From contig PMFN01000047.1 in NCBI GenBank assembly GCA_003155135.1, positions 20,619-84,618 of the forward strand: a stretch of DNA of 64,000 nucleotides. Direction: 5' to 3'. The notes under the pieces were generated by a model. The model did not search any database, had not been told where the DNA came from, and was given only the letters and a program-made list of their open reading frames with translations. Position 1 is the stretch's first letter. Each line of letters opens with the position of its first letter. A program made the translations under genes and the position numbers. The stretch is from Acidimicrobiaceae bacterium (GTDB lineage Bacteria; Actinomycetota; Acidimicrobiia; Acidimicrobiales; RAAP-2). Shown here piece after piece: positions 48,123 to 56,110 of the stretch.

Positions 48123-48611
48123 TCAGTCCCTGAAGTTGTTGAACTGCAAGGGGATGCCGAAGTCGTCGCCCTTGCACGCGGCGATGACGGCCTGGAGGTC
48201 GTCGCGCTTCTTGCCGGTGATGCGAAGCTGCTCACCCTGGGTCTGGGAGCTCACGCCCTTCAGCCCCAGGTCCTTGATGAACTTGTTGAGACGCTTGGCG
48301 TGCTCCTGGTCGATGCCGGCCCGGATGGCGATCTTCTGGCGCGCCGAACCCTTTGACGCTTCCTCGATCTTGCCGTCGTCGAGCGACTTGAGCGAGACCT
48401 GGCGCTTCACCAGCTTCTCCTCGAGCACCTGGTGCAGGGCGCGGAGGCGGTCCTCGGTCGACGAGGTGAGGACGAGCTCGTTGTCGCCGAGCTCGATCAC
48501 CGAATCGGTGTTCTTGAAGTCGAAGCGCGTCGCGGCTTCGCGGTTGGCCTGGTCGACCGCGTTGCGGACCTCTTGGAGGTCGACCTCAGAGACGATGTCG
48601 AAGGTGGGCAC
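48123..48611 (-). CDS. yajQ: YajQ/DUF520 nucleotide-binding protein
   Basis: 162-residue YajQ family protein, full length. Typical segments: MPTFDIVSEVDLQEVRNAVDQA, ATRFDFKNTDSVIEL, RQKIAIRAGIDQEHAKRLNKFIKDLGLKG and a C-terminal DFGIPLQFNNFRD. Members bind nucleotides, in some species cyclic di-GMP, and RNA. The start is GTG 48611; TACGCT (48623-48618) lies 6 nt upstream and no Shine-Dalgarno is present. It is divergent from tRNA-Tyr, 62 bp away. Confidence 0.95.
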   Translation of the reverse strand: MPTFDIVSEVDLQEVRNAVDQANREAATRFDFKNTDSVIELGDNELVLTSSTEDRLRALHQVLEEKLVKRQVSLKSLDDGKIEEASKGSARQKIAIRAGIDQEHAKRLNKFIKDLGLKGVSSQTQGEQLRITGKKRDDLQAVIAACKGDDFGIPLQFNNFRD

Positions 48612-48673
48612 CGGACCAGCGTACCGGGCACGGCCGGGGCGGCGCCTCGCCGGCCGCTATCCTCTCGCTCTGC

Positions 48674-48755
48674 GGGTCGGTGTCCGAGTGGCCAAAGGAA
48701 GCAGACTGTAAATCTGCCGGCTCAGCCTACGGAGGTTCGAATCCTCCCCGGCCCA
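48674..48755 (+). tRNA. tRNA-Tyr (anticodon GTA)
   Basis: 82-nt class II tRNA. Acceptor GGGTCGG pairs with CCGGCCC (one T-G pair), discriminator A. Anticodon stem-loop GCAGA-CTGTAAA-TCTGC gives GTA. A variable arm and the GTTCGAATC T-loop are present; CCA is not encoded. TATCCT at 48658-48663 is a fitting -10, and a terminator follows at 48767. Confidence 0.96.
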
Positions 48756-48766
48756 CGCACAGGAAG

Positions 48767-48808
48767 GCCCTGACCGGCGCTGCGAGCAGTGACGTGGTCA
48801 GGGCTTTT
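48767..48808 (+). terminator. Rho-independent terminator after tRNA-Tyr
   Basis: GCCCTGACC (48767-48775) and GGTCAGGGC (48796-48804) pair perfectly over 9 bp and are followed by TTTT. It lies 11 nt past the tRNA-Tyr end and is one of the few hairpins with a T-run in this window. Confidence 0.85.
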
Positions 48809-48931
48809 CCCGTCCCATAGCGGCGGGGCGCCCCGGAGGCCGGGCCCGCAGGCTCGAGCCCGGGTGGCGACGATGCGGCGAGGTTTTCCGCCGTTACGAT
48901 GCGATTACGGATCAGTTGCGGGTAAGCTCAC

Positions 48932-49027
48932 ATGGTCAAGAGCCGTTCTGAATACCCGGAGGCCGGTCTTGCCGCGCTTCTAACCGATCGCCCCACGGGG
49001 AAGCGCCCGTACCCCGTAGAGACCTGA
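48932..49027 (+). CDS. Possible 31-codon small ORF upstream of the MptB-like gene
   Basis: ATG 48932 opens a 31-codon frame ending at TGA 49025-49027, 14 nt before the glycosyltransferase start. TAAGCT (48923-48928) is only 3 nt upstream, closer than at other leaderless genes, so this hexamer may instead start a leader transcript for the large gene. The peptide (MVKSRSEYPEAGLAALLTDR at its start) resembles nothing I know. It could be an upstream leader ORF or chance. Confidence 0.25.
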   Translation: MVKSRSEYPEAGLAALLTDRPTGKRPYPVET

Positions 49028-49041
49028 GGTCGAGACCGAAA

Positions 49042-50778
49042 GTGGCAAAAGACAGCACCATGGCGAAGGAGTCGGCGCAGGTCGGTCGCACCTTCGTTGC
49101 GCGCTCCACCGAGCAAGCCCACGGCTTCGGCCGCCAAGTCACCCACGGGTGGGACGTGGCGACCGACTGGGCGACGTCGCTCTCGATGCGCGCCGACATG
49201 GTGAAGGTCCGCCTGCTGCCGAGGGCGCGCCTGGCCGGCCGCATGGAGTCCGACGAGGACGAAGGCTGGGGGTTCCTCCGCCGTCCCGCACTGCTCGGGT
49301 TCATCGCCCTGCTCGCCGTCTCCTACGGTGCCTCCCTCCCGAGCTCGCCCTTCAAGCTCGAGATGCCCGGCACCTGGTTCTTCGGCGTGCCCGCCTCCAC
49401 CAATAACGCCACCCCCGCCTCCCAGGGCATCCTGCTCCTCGGCGTTGTGGCCATGTACGGCGGCCTCGTGCTGCTGGCCAGGGTGTGGTTCAGCCTGACC
49501 AAGGCCCTGGAGCGCCGGCCTGGGGTGCCGGTCAAGTACCTCGCCTGGATCATGGTGCTGTGGATCATCCCAATGCTCGTGGTCGCCCCCCTGTTCAGCC
49601 GGGACGTGTTCTCCTACGCCGCCCAGGGCGAGATGATGAGCCGGCACATCAACCCGTACAACTACGGTCCTTACACCCTCGGGGCCGGGCCCTACCCCAA
49701 CCCGGTCGACCCGCTGTGGGGCAACACGCCCGCCCCCTACGGGCCCTTGTTCCTCATGATCGACGGCTTCTTCGCCAGCGTCACCTTGCACCACGAGCTG
49801 CCGACGGTGATCCTGCTCCGCCTGCTCTCGCTGGTCGGCGTCGCCATGATCGCCTACTGCATCCCGAAGCTCGCCCGCTTCTACGGCCGGGACCCCGGGC
49901 CGGTGTTCGTCCTCGCCGTGCTGAATCCCCTCGTGATCCTCACCCTGGTGGGGGGTGCGCACAACGACGCCATCATGGTCGGCCTGCTCGTGGCGGGGAT
50001 CACCGCGGCCAAGCTCAAGCACCCGGTCTGGGGCGTGATCCTCTGCGCGCTCGCCGCGGCCATCAAGGTCCCCGCCGGGCTCGGGGTCGTCTATGTCGCG
50101 TGGGACTGGCTGGGCACGGACCTGCCCCTGCGCCAGCGGCTGCGACCGTTGGCCACCGCCGGGCTGATCGCGGCCGCAGTGCTCGGGGCACTCTCGATGG
50201 TGAGCGGCCTCGGGTGGGGCTGGGTCGCCAACCTGGCGACGCCCGGAACCGTGCGGAGCTGGGTGGCGCCGGCCACGGGCGTCGGCATGGCCATCTCGGG
50301 GCTCGCCCACGCCTTCGGCCTCAACTTGTCGCTCGGCGGCGTGCTCTCGGTCACCCGAGTGCTCGGCCTGGCCGCGGCCGCCGCGGCCGCCGTGTACCTC
50401 CTGCTCGTGAGCGACCGCATCGGGACCCTCAAGGCGCTCGGGCTCAGCCTGCTGCTCTTCGTGGTGCTCGGGCCGGTCGTCCAGCCCTGGTACCTGACGT
50501 GGGGCCTGATCCTGCTGGCGCCGACCGCCACGGGCAAGATCCGCAACCTGATCATCGTGCTGTCGATCGTCTCGCCGTTCATCGGCCTTCCGGGCGGCAG
50601 GGTGCTCCTGTCGGGCCTCATCCACGCTGACCCGTTGCTGGTGGCCGGGGCCCTCGTGTTCCTCCTCGTGGTCCTCCTCGCCCCGCTCGGCCGCTGGTCG
50701 AGCGCCGAGCGGTGGGACCTCGATGGCGGGGACTGGGGTGCCTTCGACGACGACGTGGCCCCTAGCGCCCTCGCCTGA
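49042..50778 (+). CDS. MptB-like polyprenol-phosphomannose-dependent mannosyltransferase
   Basis: 578-residue GT-C glycosyltransferase with about 12-13 membrane helices. The first 75 residues are soluble and basic. The first extracytoplasmic loop holds LFSRDVFSYAAQGEMMSRH and the NPYNYGP, PVDPLWGNTPAPYGPLFL segments, the conserved acidic/aromatic loop of the MptA/MptB and related family; GGAHNDAIMVGLLVAG and QPWYLTWGLILLAP follow. In mycobacteria such enzymes add alpha-1,6 mannose to lipoglycan cores; the acceptor here is unknown. GTG 49042 is the first plausible start (GAAA upstream); internal ATG 49060 is possible. A leader of about 100 nt may precede it. Confidence 0.82.
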   Translation: MAKDSTMAKESAQVGRTFVARSTEQAHGFGRQVTHGWDVATDWATSLSMRADMVKVRLLPRARLAGRMESDEDEGWGFLRRPALLGFIALLAVSYGASLPSSPFKLEMPGTWFFGVPASTNNATPASQGILLLGVVAMYGGLVLLARVWFSLTKALERRPGVPVKYLAWIMVLWIIPMLVVAPLFSRDVFSYAAQGEMMSRHINPYNYGPYTLGAGPYPNPVDPLWGNTPAPYGPLFLMIDGFFASVTLHHELPTVILLRLLSLVGVAMIAYCIPKLARFYGRDPGPVFVLAVLNPLVILTLVGGAHNDAIMVGLLVAGITAAKLKHPVWGVILCALAAAIKVPAGLGVVYVAWDWLGTDLPLRQRLRPLATAGLIAAAVLGALSMVSGLGWGWVANLATPGTVRSWVAPATGVGMAISGLAHAFGLNLSLGGVLSVTRVLGLAAAAAAAVYLLLVSDRIGTLKALGLSLLLFVVLGPVVQPWYLTWGLILLAPTATGKIRNLIIVLSIVSPFIGLPGGRVLLSGLIHADPLLVAGALVFLLVVLLAPLGRWSSAERWDLDGGDWGAFDDDVAPSALA

Positions 50779-50789
50779 GCCGCTCCTCC

Positions 50790-51311
50790 TCAGAGCAGTA
50801 GCTGGAGCTCGACCACGTCGAGCCACTTGCGGTGCTTGCGGCCCACCTCGCGCTCGACGCCGACAAGCTCGAAACCGCACGAGCGGTGCAGCGCGATCGA
50901 GGCCTCGTTCTCGCCCACGATGCGGGCGATGATGGCATGGAACCCGTGCTCGGTGGCCCGACGCACGAGGTCCTCGAGGAGCAGGCGGCCGACCCCGCGG
51001 CCGCGCTGGTCCCGGTCCACGTAGACGGAGTTCTCGACAGTCGTGGCGTACGCGGGACGGGGGCGGTAGGGGGAGAGCGACCCGAACCCGAGCACGCTCC
51101 CGGCCAGGCCCGGGGGTCCGTCGGACGGCTCGCCGACCGCGACGACGGCGGGGTGAGCGCCACTGTGGGCGTCGATCCACTCCTGTTGCTCCTCGAGCGT
51201 CCAGGCCACCAGATCGAAGGTCACCTCCGAGGTCGTGACCTCGAGGTTGTAGATGCGCCGTATGGCCTCGGCGTCGGATCGCTCGGCCATTCGGGTTCGC
51301 ATCCGCCGCAT
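50790..51311 (-). CDS. GNAT-family N-acetyltransferase (phosphinothricin acetyltransferase-like)
   Basis: 173-residue GNAT protein of the PAT/bar-like branch. Motifs: AERSDAEAIRRIYNLEVTTSEVTFDL, GFGSLSPYRPRPAYATTVENSVYVDRDQRGRGVGRLLLEDLV (Q/R-x-x-G-x-G acetyl-CoA site), IIARIVGENEASIALHRSCGFELVG. Homologues acetylate phosphinothricin, methionine sulfone or other small amines; substrate not assigned. ATG 51311 is one of several close candidates (51302 and 51290), none with a good ribosome-binding site. It is convergent with the MptB-like gene and divergent from the tRNA-Thr transcript. Confidence 0.83.
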   Translation of the reverse strand: MRRMRTRMAERSDAEAIRRIYNLEVTTSEVTFDLVAWTLEEQQEWIDAHSGAHPAVVAVGEPSDGPPGLAGSVLGFGSLSPYRPRPAYATTVENSVYVDRDQRGRGVGRLLLEDLVRRATEHGFHAIIARIVGENEASIALHRSCGFELVGVEREVGRKHRKWLDVVELQLLL

Positions 51312-51404
51312 GGTAGCGACCCGTTCGGGACCTCGGACCTGCGCCGGGGACGTGCCCCGGCAATCCTTAGCTAACATGACCGCTCGCGGCTGAAGGGCCG
51401 TGGC

Positions 51405-51477
51405 GCCCCCTTAGCTCAGTCGGTAGAGCGCAGCCATGGTAAGGCTGAGGTCGTCGGTTCGATTCCGACAGGGGGCT
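51405..51477 (+). tRNA. tRNA-Thr (anticodon GGT)
   Basis: 73-nt tRNA. Acceptor GCCCCCT pairs with AGGGGGC, discriminator T. Anticodon stem-loop CAGCC-ATGGTAA-GGCTG gives GGT. D-arm TAGCTCAG...GAGC and T-loop GTTCGATTC are canonical. CCA is not encoded. TAACAT at 51372-51377 could be its -10. Confidence 0.96.
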
Positions 51478-51485
51478 CGCCCCAA

Positions 51486-51562
51486 GGCGGCGTAGCTCAG
51501 TTGGTCAGAGCACACGGCTCATAATCGTGTTGTCGCGGGTTCGAGTCCCGCCGCCGCTACCA
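51486..51562 (+). tRNA. Elongator tRNA-Met (anticodon CAT)
   Basis: 77-nt tRNA with encoded CCA. Acceptor GGCGGCG pairs with CGCCGCT (terminal G-T). Anticodon stem-loop CACGG-CTCATAA-TCGTG gives CAT. The initiator features (first-pair mismatch and GGG/CCC anticodon stem) are absent, and the loop matches elongator tRNA-Met, so lysidine-type tRNA-Ile is less likely. It lies 8 nt after tRNA-Thr. Confidence 0.93.
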
Positions 51563-51665
51563 CTCCGGAGGAATTCGGAGCCGGGCCTGGTCCCGGCCCC
51601 GAGCCGATCGGGGCGCTACAGCATCGACGTCAAGAAGTACCCGAACGAACGAGAAAGGGAATGCG

Positions 51666-51830
51666 GTGGCCAAGAACGAGAAGCGGGTCCAGGTAACGCT
51701 GGCCTGCGAGGTGTGCAAGCGCCGGAACTACATCACCACCAAGAACAAGCTGAATGACCGCGAGCGGATCGAGATGAAGAAGTTCTGCCGCTGGGATCGC
51801 CAGCACACGATGCACAAGGAGACCCGCTGA
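51666..51830 (+). CDS. rpmG: Ribosomal protein bL33
   Basis: 54-residue ribosomal protein of the large subunit: [27 protein letters not shown] and [17 protein letters not shown]. It has the first C-x2-C of zinc-binding bL33, but in the second knuckle C-R-W-D the last cysteine is replaced by Asp, so zinc binding may be lost or use another ligand. GTG 51666 has AAAGGGA upstream. It lies in the tRNA-Thr, tRNA-Met, rpmG, tRNA-Trp, secE, nusG order shared by many actinobacteria. Confidence 0.96.
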   Translation: MAKNEKRVQVTLACEVCKRRNYITTKNKLNDRERIEMKKFCRWDRQHTMHKETR

Positions 51831-51917
51831 GCCTGCCCCTGGTCGCCGGTGCTAACCTGGCACGGCTCCCCAGGTCATGATCGTCGAGTGCCGAAGACGA
51901 CCGAGGGCGGCCCACAA

Positions 51918-51990
51918 AGGGCAGTAGCTCAACTGGTAGAGCACCGGTCTCCAAAACCGGCGGTTGGGGGTTCGAGTCCCTCCTGCCCTG
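51918..51990 (+). tRNA. tRNA-Trp (anticodon CCA)
   Basis: 73-nt tRNA. Acceptor AGGGCAG pairs with CTGCCCT, discriminator G. Anticodon stem-loop CCGGT-CTCCAAA-ACCGG gives CCA. T-loop GTTCGAGTC is canonical and terminal CCA is not encoded. It sits between rpmG and secE, the common actinobacterial position. Confidence 0.97.
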
Positions 51991-52038
51991 CTCGAATCCG
52001 ACAGCACCACAGCTGAAACGTTCCCCATCCGGAGTCAT

Positions 52039-52332
52039 ATGGTGGTTACCGAGCCCGAGGGCGAGGACATGTTCGACGAAGAGGTCATCGAGGAGGACCG
52101 CCCTCGTCGCGCCCACCGTGAGAGGAGTGAAGGGAAGTCGGCCAAGCGCACGGGGATCAGCCAGTTCCTCCGTGAGGTGCGAGACGAGATGCGCCAGGTG
52201 GCGTGGCCGACCCGCACCGAGCTCATCAACTACACGGCCGTCGTCCTGACCACGTTGGTCATCATGATCTCGCTCATCTTCCTCCTCAACTTCCTCTACG
52301 GGAAGTTCATCCTGTTCTTGTTCCACAAGTAA
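52039..52332 (+). CDS. secE: Preprotein translocase subunit SecE
   Basis: 97-residue SecE. An acidic N-terminus of about 45 residues precedes the conserved [31 protein letters not shown] amphipathic region and one membrane helix ([19 protein letters not shown]). It clamps SecY in the SecYEG channel. CCGGAG lies ahead of ATG 52039. nusG starts 23 nt downstream in the same operon. Confidence 0.96.
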   Translation: MVVTEPEGEDMFDEEVIEEDRPRRAHRERSEGKSAKRTGISQFLREVRDEMRQVAWPTRTELINYTAVVLTTLVIMISLIFLLNFLYGKFILFLFHK

Positions 52333-52355
52333 TCCCTGATCCGATCGGTGTAGAT

Positions 52356-53078
52356 GTGACCATTCAGAACTCAGAAGACATCCGAAGCGACGTCGACGAG
52401 GTCGACGCGCCCAACCGGCCGCTCGACGAGGTGGTGGTGCTCGACGCCACGACCGACGGCGACACAACGGGCGAGGTGGACGAGGACGAGGACGAGGACG
52501 ACGGCGGCAGCGGCGTCAGCCAGAGTCCCTACGACCGGCCCGGCCGGTGGTACGTCGTGCACACGTACTCGGGCTACGAGAACAAGGTGAAGGGCAACCT
52601 CGCCAACGTGATCACGTCGCGCCAGATGGAGGACCGGGTCTTCGAGACCGTCATTCCCATGGAAGACGTCGTCGAGTTCAAGGCCGGCAAGAAGGTCGTC
52701 GTCCAAAAGAAGGTCTTCCCCGGTTACCTCCTCGTGCGCTGCGACCTCGACGACGACACCTGGGGGGCGATCCGCAACACCCCGGGCGTCACCGGCTTCG
52801 TCGGCCCGGGCACCAAGCCCACGCCGCTGTCGCGCCGAGAGGTGGAGAACATCCTCCAGGTCAAGCCTGAGGGCGAGCAGGCGCCGACCAAGCGCACGCG
52901 CCCGAGGCTCGAGTACGAGGTCAACGAGACGGTCCGCGTGAAGGAAGGCCCCTTCGCCGACTTCTCGGGTCAGATCGCCGAGATCAACGAGGACCAGCTG
53001 AAGCTGAAGGTCCTCGTCAACATCTTCGGCCGGGAGACCCCGGTCGAGCTCGAATTCAGTCAGGTCGCAAAGCTCTAG
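52356..53078 (+). CDS. nusG: Transcription termination/antitermination protein NusG
   Basis: 240-residue NusG. After an acidic N-terminal extension of about 60 residues ([13 protein letters not shown]), typical of actinobacteria, the NGN domain has [19 protein letters not shown] and [34 protein letters not shown]; the C-terminal KOW domain has [19 protein letters not shown]. It links RNA polymerase with Rho or the ribosome. GTG 52356 is chosen as the in-frame start after the secE stop; no strong ribosome-binding site is present. Confidence 0.96.
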   Translation: MTIQNSEDIRSDVDEVDAPNRPLDEVVVLDATTDGDTTGEVDEDEDEDDGGSGVSQSPYDRPGRWYVVHTYSGYENKVKGNLANVITSRQMEDRVFETVIPMEDVVEFKAGKKVVVQKKVFPGYLLVRCDLDDDTWGAIRNTPGVTGFVGPGTKPTPLSRREVENILQVKPEGEQAPTKRTRPRLEYEVNETVRVKEGPFADFSGQIAEINEDQLKLKVLVNIFGRETPVELEFSQVAKL

Positions 53079-53132
53079 CCGACCGCCGCCACCGAGGCGG
53101 GCAGACGGCACAGTTCGAAGAGGAGAAAACAG

Positions 53133-53564
53133 ATGGCACCGAAGAAGCGTGTACTCGCAGTCGTAAAGATCCAGCTCCAGGCGGGCGGGGCAACGCCCGC
53201 GCCCCCTGTCGGCACCGCCCTCGGGCCGCACGGCGTCCAGACCATGGAGTTCTGCAAGCAGTACAACGCAGCGACCGAGAACCAGCGGGGCACCGTCGTC
53301 CCGGTCGACATCACCATCTACGAAGACCGCTCGTTCAGCTTCGTGCTCAAGACCCCGCCGACCCCGGTGCTGCTGCGACAGGCCGCCGGGATCGAGAAGG
53401 GCTCGACCATCTCGGGCCGGGAGCAGGCCGGCACCGTTACCGATGCCCAGCTGGGCGAGATCGCCGGCATCAAGCTGAAGGACCTCAACACCGACGACCT
53501 CGAGGCGGCGAAGCGCCAGGTTGCTGGCACCGCCCGCTCGATGGGCATCGCCGTGGCCGGCTGA
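53133..53564 (+). CDS. rplK: Ribosomal protein uL11
   Basis: 143-residue uL11, full length. [24 protein letters not shown] and the C-terminal [26 protein letters not shown] and GTARSMGI are conserved. It forms the GTPase-associated centre on 23S rRNA with bL10/bL12. GAGGAG precedes ATG 53133. Cotranscribed with nusG upstream and rplA 39 nt downstream. Confidence 0.98.
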   Translation: MAPKKRVLAVVKIQLQAGGATPAPPVGTALGPHGVQTMEFCKQYNAATENQRGTVVPVDITIYEDRSFSFVLKTPPTPVLLRQAAGIEKGSTISGREQAGTVTDAQLGEIAGIKLKDLNTDDLEAAKRQVAGTARSMGIAVAG

Positions 53565-53603
53565 CGCCGACCACCACTCGAATCGTTTCCTAGGAGAACT
53601 GAC

Positions 53604-54329
53604 ATGGCCCAACACGGCAAGAAGTACAAGACAGCACTCGCCAACATCGACCGCGAGGCCCTCTACTCGGTGACCGAGGCCGTCGACCTGGCCAAGGGCC
53701 TGGCGAATGCCAACTTCGACGAGACCGTCGAGCTCGCGGTGCGCCTGGGCGTCGACCCGAGGAAGGCCGACCAGATTGTGCGTGGCACCATCTCGCTGCC
53801 CTCGGGCACGGGGCGCACGGTGCGCGTGGCGGCCTTCGCCGCCGGCGAGGCCGCCGACGATGCCCGCGCCGCCGGTGCGGACGTCGTTGGTGCCGACGAC
53901 CTGGTGGCGCGGGTCAAAGAGGGCTTCTTGGACTTCGACATCGCCATCGCCACCCCTGACCTCATGGGTCAGGTGGGCACGCTCGGCCGGGTCCTCGGCC
54001 CCCGCGGCCTCATGCCCAACCCGAAGACCGGCACCGTCACCACCGACGTGGCCCGTGCGGTCACCGAGTTCAAGGGCGGCCGGGTGGAGTACCGCACCGA
54101 CAAGGTCGGCAACATCCACATCCGCGTCGGCAAGGTGTCCTTCACCCGTGAGCAGCTCGTGGCCAACGTCCACGCGGTTATCGAGGAGCTCTTCCGGGCC
54201 AAGCCCGCCTCGGCCAAGGGCCGCTACCTCTTGAGCGTCGCACTCTCGACCACGATGGGCCCCGGCATCAAGATCGACCCGGCTCGCGCCCGCCAGGTCG
54301 ACGAGGAGCTCCTCGCCGCCAGCGCCTGA
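53604..54329 (+). CDS. rplA: Ribosomal protein uL1
   Basis: 241-residue uL1 of the ribosomal L1 stalk. [79 protein letters not shown] and TMGPGIKID are typical. In many bacteria it represses its own operon by binding mRNA. AGGAG precedes ATG 53604. A TAGCAT promoter element (54366-54371) lies just after the stop and may start the rplJL transcript. Confidence 0.98.
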   Translation: MAQHGKKYKTALANIDREALYSVTEAVDLAKGLANANFDETVELAVRLGVDPRKADQIVRGTISLPSGTGRTVRVAAFAAGEAADDARAAGADVVGADDLVARVKEGFLDFDIAIATPDLMGQVGTLGRVLGPRGLMPNPKTGTVTTDVARAVTEFKGGRVEYRTDKVGNIHIRVGKVSFTREQLVANVHAVIEELFRAKPASAKGRYLLSVALSTTMGPGIKIDPARARQVDEELLAASA

Positions 54330-54365
54330 GCAGGCCCCGGCTGGCCGAAGAGCCCGTCGACCAAG

Positions 54366-54550
54366 TAGCATCACCAGTCCAGCGCGTCACCTGACGCACA
54401 CCAGCATCCAACCGCCAAAGACCTCCGGTGCACCGAGTCGGTGCCCAAGGGGCCCAGTAGGGCCCGCCTGACGAGGCGACGACACGATGACCGGGATCCT
54501 CCCGAGCATTGTCCGTTGCACCGGAGACCTGCGGCCCCACCCAGGCGGGA
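54366..54550 (+). promoter_or_regulatory. rplJL promoter element and ribosomal L10 leader
   Basis: The 239 nt between rplA and rplJ carry TAGCAT (54366-54371) as a -10 candidate with a weak -35, then a GC-rich leader. Within it, CCGCCAAAGACCTCCGGTGC (54411-54430) and the later GCACCGGAGACCTGCGGCC region (about 54520-54537) can pair and resemble the kink-turn plus hairpin of the L10 leader bound by bL10-bL12, which represses translation. Recognition is by eye from position and motif. Confidence 0.6.
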
Positions 54551-54568
54551 AGCCCCGGGAGAGGAACA

Positions 54569-55297
54569 ATGGACAATCCGAGAGTTGAGAAGGTGGCTGT
54601 CGTCGACGAGGTGCGCGAGCGCCTGTCAGGCTCGACGGCCTCGGTGGTCACCGAGTACCGAGGCCTCACTGTCACCGAACTGGCCGTACTGCGCCATGCG
54701 CTGGCCTCGGTCGGTGGCGACTACAAGGTCTTCAAGAACACCCTGGTCCGCAGGGCGGTCGCCGAGACCGACCACGCAGGGCTCGAGCCGCTGCTCGTCG
54801 GCCCGACCGCCATCGCCTTCGTCCACGGGGACGTGAGCGCGGTCGCCAAGGCACTGCGCGACTTCGCCCGCACCTCGCCGGCGCTGATCGTGAAAGGTGG
54901 CGTGCTGGACGGCAACGTGCTGAGCCCGGGCGATCTCACCGCCCTCGCCGACCTCCCGTCCAAAGACGTCCTCTTGGCCCGTGTCGCCGGTGCCATCGCA
55001 GCGCCGCTCCAGACCCTGGCAGGCCTCCTCGAGGCATTGCCCCGCAGCTTCGCCTACGGCCTCTCCGCCCTGCTCGAGCAGCGCCAGGCGAACGAGCCGG
55101 CGCCCGCCCCTGCCGCCGAGGCCCCTGCCGCCGAGGCCACCCCCGACGCCGTCCCGGCGCAGGACGACGCCGGGCCCGCAGCAGAGGAGCCCGCAACCTC
55201 TGAATCGGCCGAGACCGACACCGCCGCCGACGCTTCGGCGCCCGAGGGCAGCGAGGCGCCAGCAGACGCAGCCGAGCGCGCGTCCGCCGAAGAGTAA
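54569..55297 (+). CDS. rplJ: Ribosomal protein uL10
   Basis: 242-residue uL10, stalk base protein that carries the bL12 dimers. The conserved core is residues 1-175: [47 protein letters not shown] and the C-terminal helix that binds bL12 ([16 protein letters not shown]). It then has an unusually long tail of about 65 residues of Ala, Pro, Glu and Asp, absent from most bacterial homologues. GAGAGG lies ahead of ATG 54569; an in-frame upstream start at 54509 would fall in the leader RNA. Confidence 0.96.
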   Translation: MDNPRVEKVAVVDEVRERLSGSTASVVTEYRGLTVTELAVLRHALASVGGDYKVFKNTLVRRAVAETDHAGLEPLLVGPTAIAFVHGDVSAVAKALRDFARTSPALIVKGGVLDGNVLSPGDLTALADLPSKDVLLARVAGAIAAPLQTLAGLLEALPRSFAYGLSALLEQRQANEPAPAPAAEAPAAEATPDAVPAQDDAGPAAEEPATSESAETDTAADASAPEGSEAPADAAERASAEE

Positions 55298-55370
55298 CCA
55301 CCAACCATCGCAAGAGAAGAATCGCAAGAGAAGACCGGAAGACCGGAAGAAGGAAAGAGAGACCATTGAC

Positions 55371-55760
55371 ATGGCAGGCACCCTGACCAAGGACCAGATC
55401 CTCGACGGCATTTCAGAGCTGTCGGTGCTGGAGCTGAGCGAGCTGCTGAAGGAGTTCGAGGAGCGCTTCGGCGTGACCGCGGCCGCTCCGGTCGCAGTGG
55501 CGGCGGCCCCGGCCGCCGGAGGCGGCGCCGAGGCCGAGGCTGAGGAGAAGACGGAGTTCGACGTCATCCTCACCGGCGCCGGCGACAAGAAGATCCAGGT
55601 GATCAAGGAAGTCCGGTCGCTGACCAGCCTCGGGCTGAAAGAGGCGAAGGACCTCGTCGACAGCGCCCCCAAGCCGGTCCTCGAGCGGGCCAGCAAGGAC
55701 GACGCCGAGAAGGCCAAGGCGGCCCTCGAGGGCGCCGGCGCCACCGTCGAAGTCAAGTAG
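55371..55760 (+). CDS. rplL: Ribosomal protein bL12 (L7/L12)
   Basis: 129-residue bL12. N-terminal dimerisation/uL10-binding region ([31 protein letters not shown]), an Ala/Gly hinge, and the globular factor-binding domain [45 protein letters not shown]. It recruits EF-Tu, EF-G and other GTPases. The 73-nt gap after rplJ is purine-rich with short direct repeats (ATCGCAAGAGAAGA twice, CCGGAAGA twice). AGAGAGA precedes ATG 55371. Confidence 0.98.
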   Translation: MAGTLTKDQILDGISELSVLELSELLKEFEERFGVTAAAPVAVAAAPAAGGGAEAEAEEKTEFDVILTGAGDKKIQVIKEVRSLTSLGLKEAKDLVDSAPKPVLERASKDDAEKAKAALEGAGATVEVK

Positions 55761-55788
55761 CAGCCACGCGGCTGTCGCAGCGCCGCCG

Positions 55789-55815
55789 GCCCGCGGCACC
55801 TCTGGGTGCCCGGGC
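55789..55815 (+). terminator. Stem-loop between rplL and rpoB (probable attenuator)
   Basis: GGCACC (55795-55800) pairs with GGTGCC (55805-55810) around TCTG, and outer GCCC (55789-55792) with GGGC (55812-55815). There is no T-run. Position directly after rplL matches the partial attenuator that lowers rpoBC transcription relative to the stalk genes in many bacteria; whether it works here is inferred. Confidence 0.5.
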
Positions 55816-55834
55816 GGGCGGACAGGCGAAATCC

Positions 55835-55947
55835 TTGACGGGCGGGGCCCAAACCCCTAGCCTGACCCTGTCGCAGGGCCGTCCCCCGGCTCTGTGGGGG
55901 TCGAGTAATTCCTGGGGGTTGTGCAATCGCTCGCGCGCGGGTACGCT
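55835..55947 (+). promoter_or_regulatory. Two tandem sigma-70-type promoters for rpoBC
   Basis: P1: TTGACG (55835-55840), 17-bp spacer, TAGCCT (55858-55863). P2: TTGTGC (55919-55924), 17-bp spacer, TACGCT (55942-55947). Both have correct spacing and the conserved A2 and T6 of the -10. Transcription from P2 would start near 55954 and give a leader of about 155 nt before rpoB. They would let rpoBC be expressed apart from rplJL. Confidence 0.7.
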
Positions 55948-56110
55948 TGAGGGTTGCCGTGGTTCCCCTTACTGCTTCCGCCCGCAGTTCGCCTCTACTG
56001 GCGCGCGCCATGGCCCCGTTTTGGACCTGATCAGGCCCTCCATCCCTACCACGTGCAGCACCGCAATACCCGATTGACCCGTCAACCACCCAACTGGGAG
56101 GAGTAGACCG

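Noticed and set aside
48928-51363. An 811-codon minus-strand frame across the MptB-like gene
   Set aside because: Low-complexity, charge-rich translation opposite a protein with clear membrane helices and conserved loops. It is a mirror frame.
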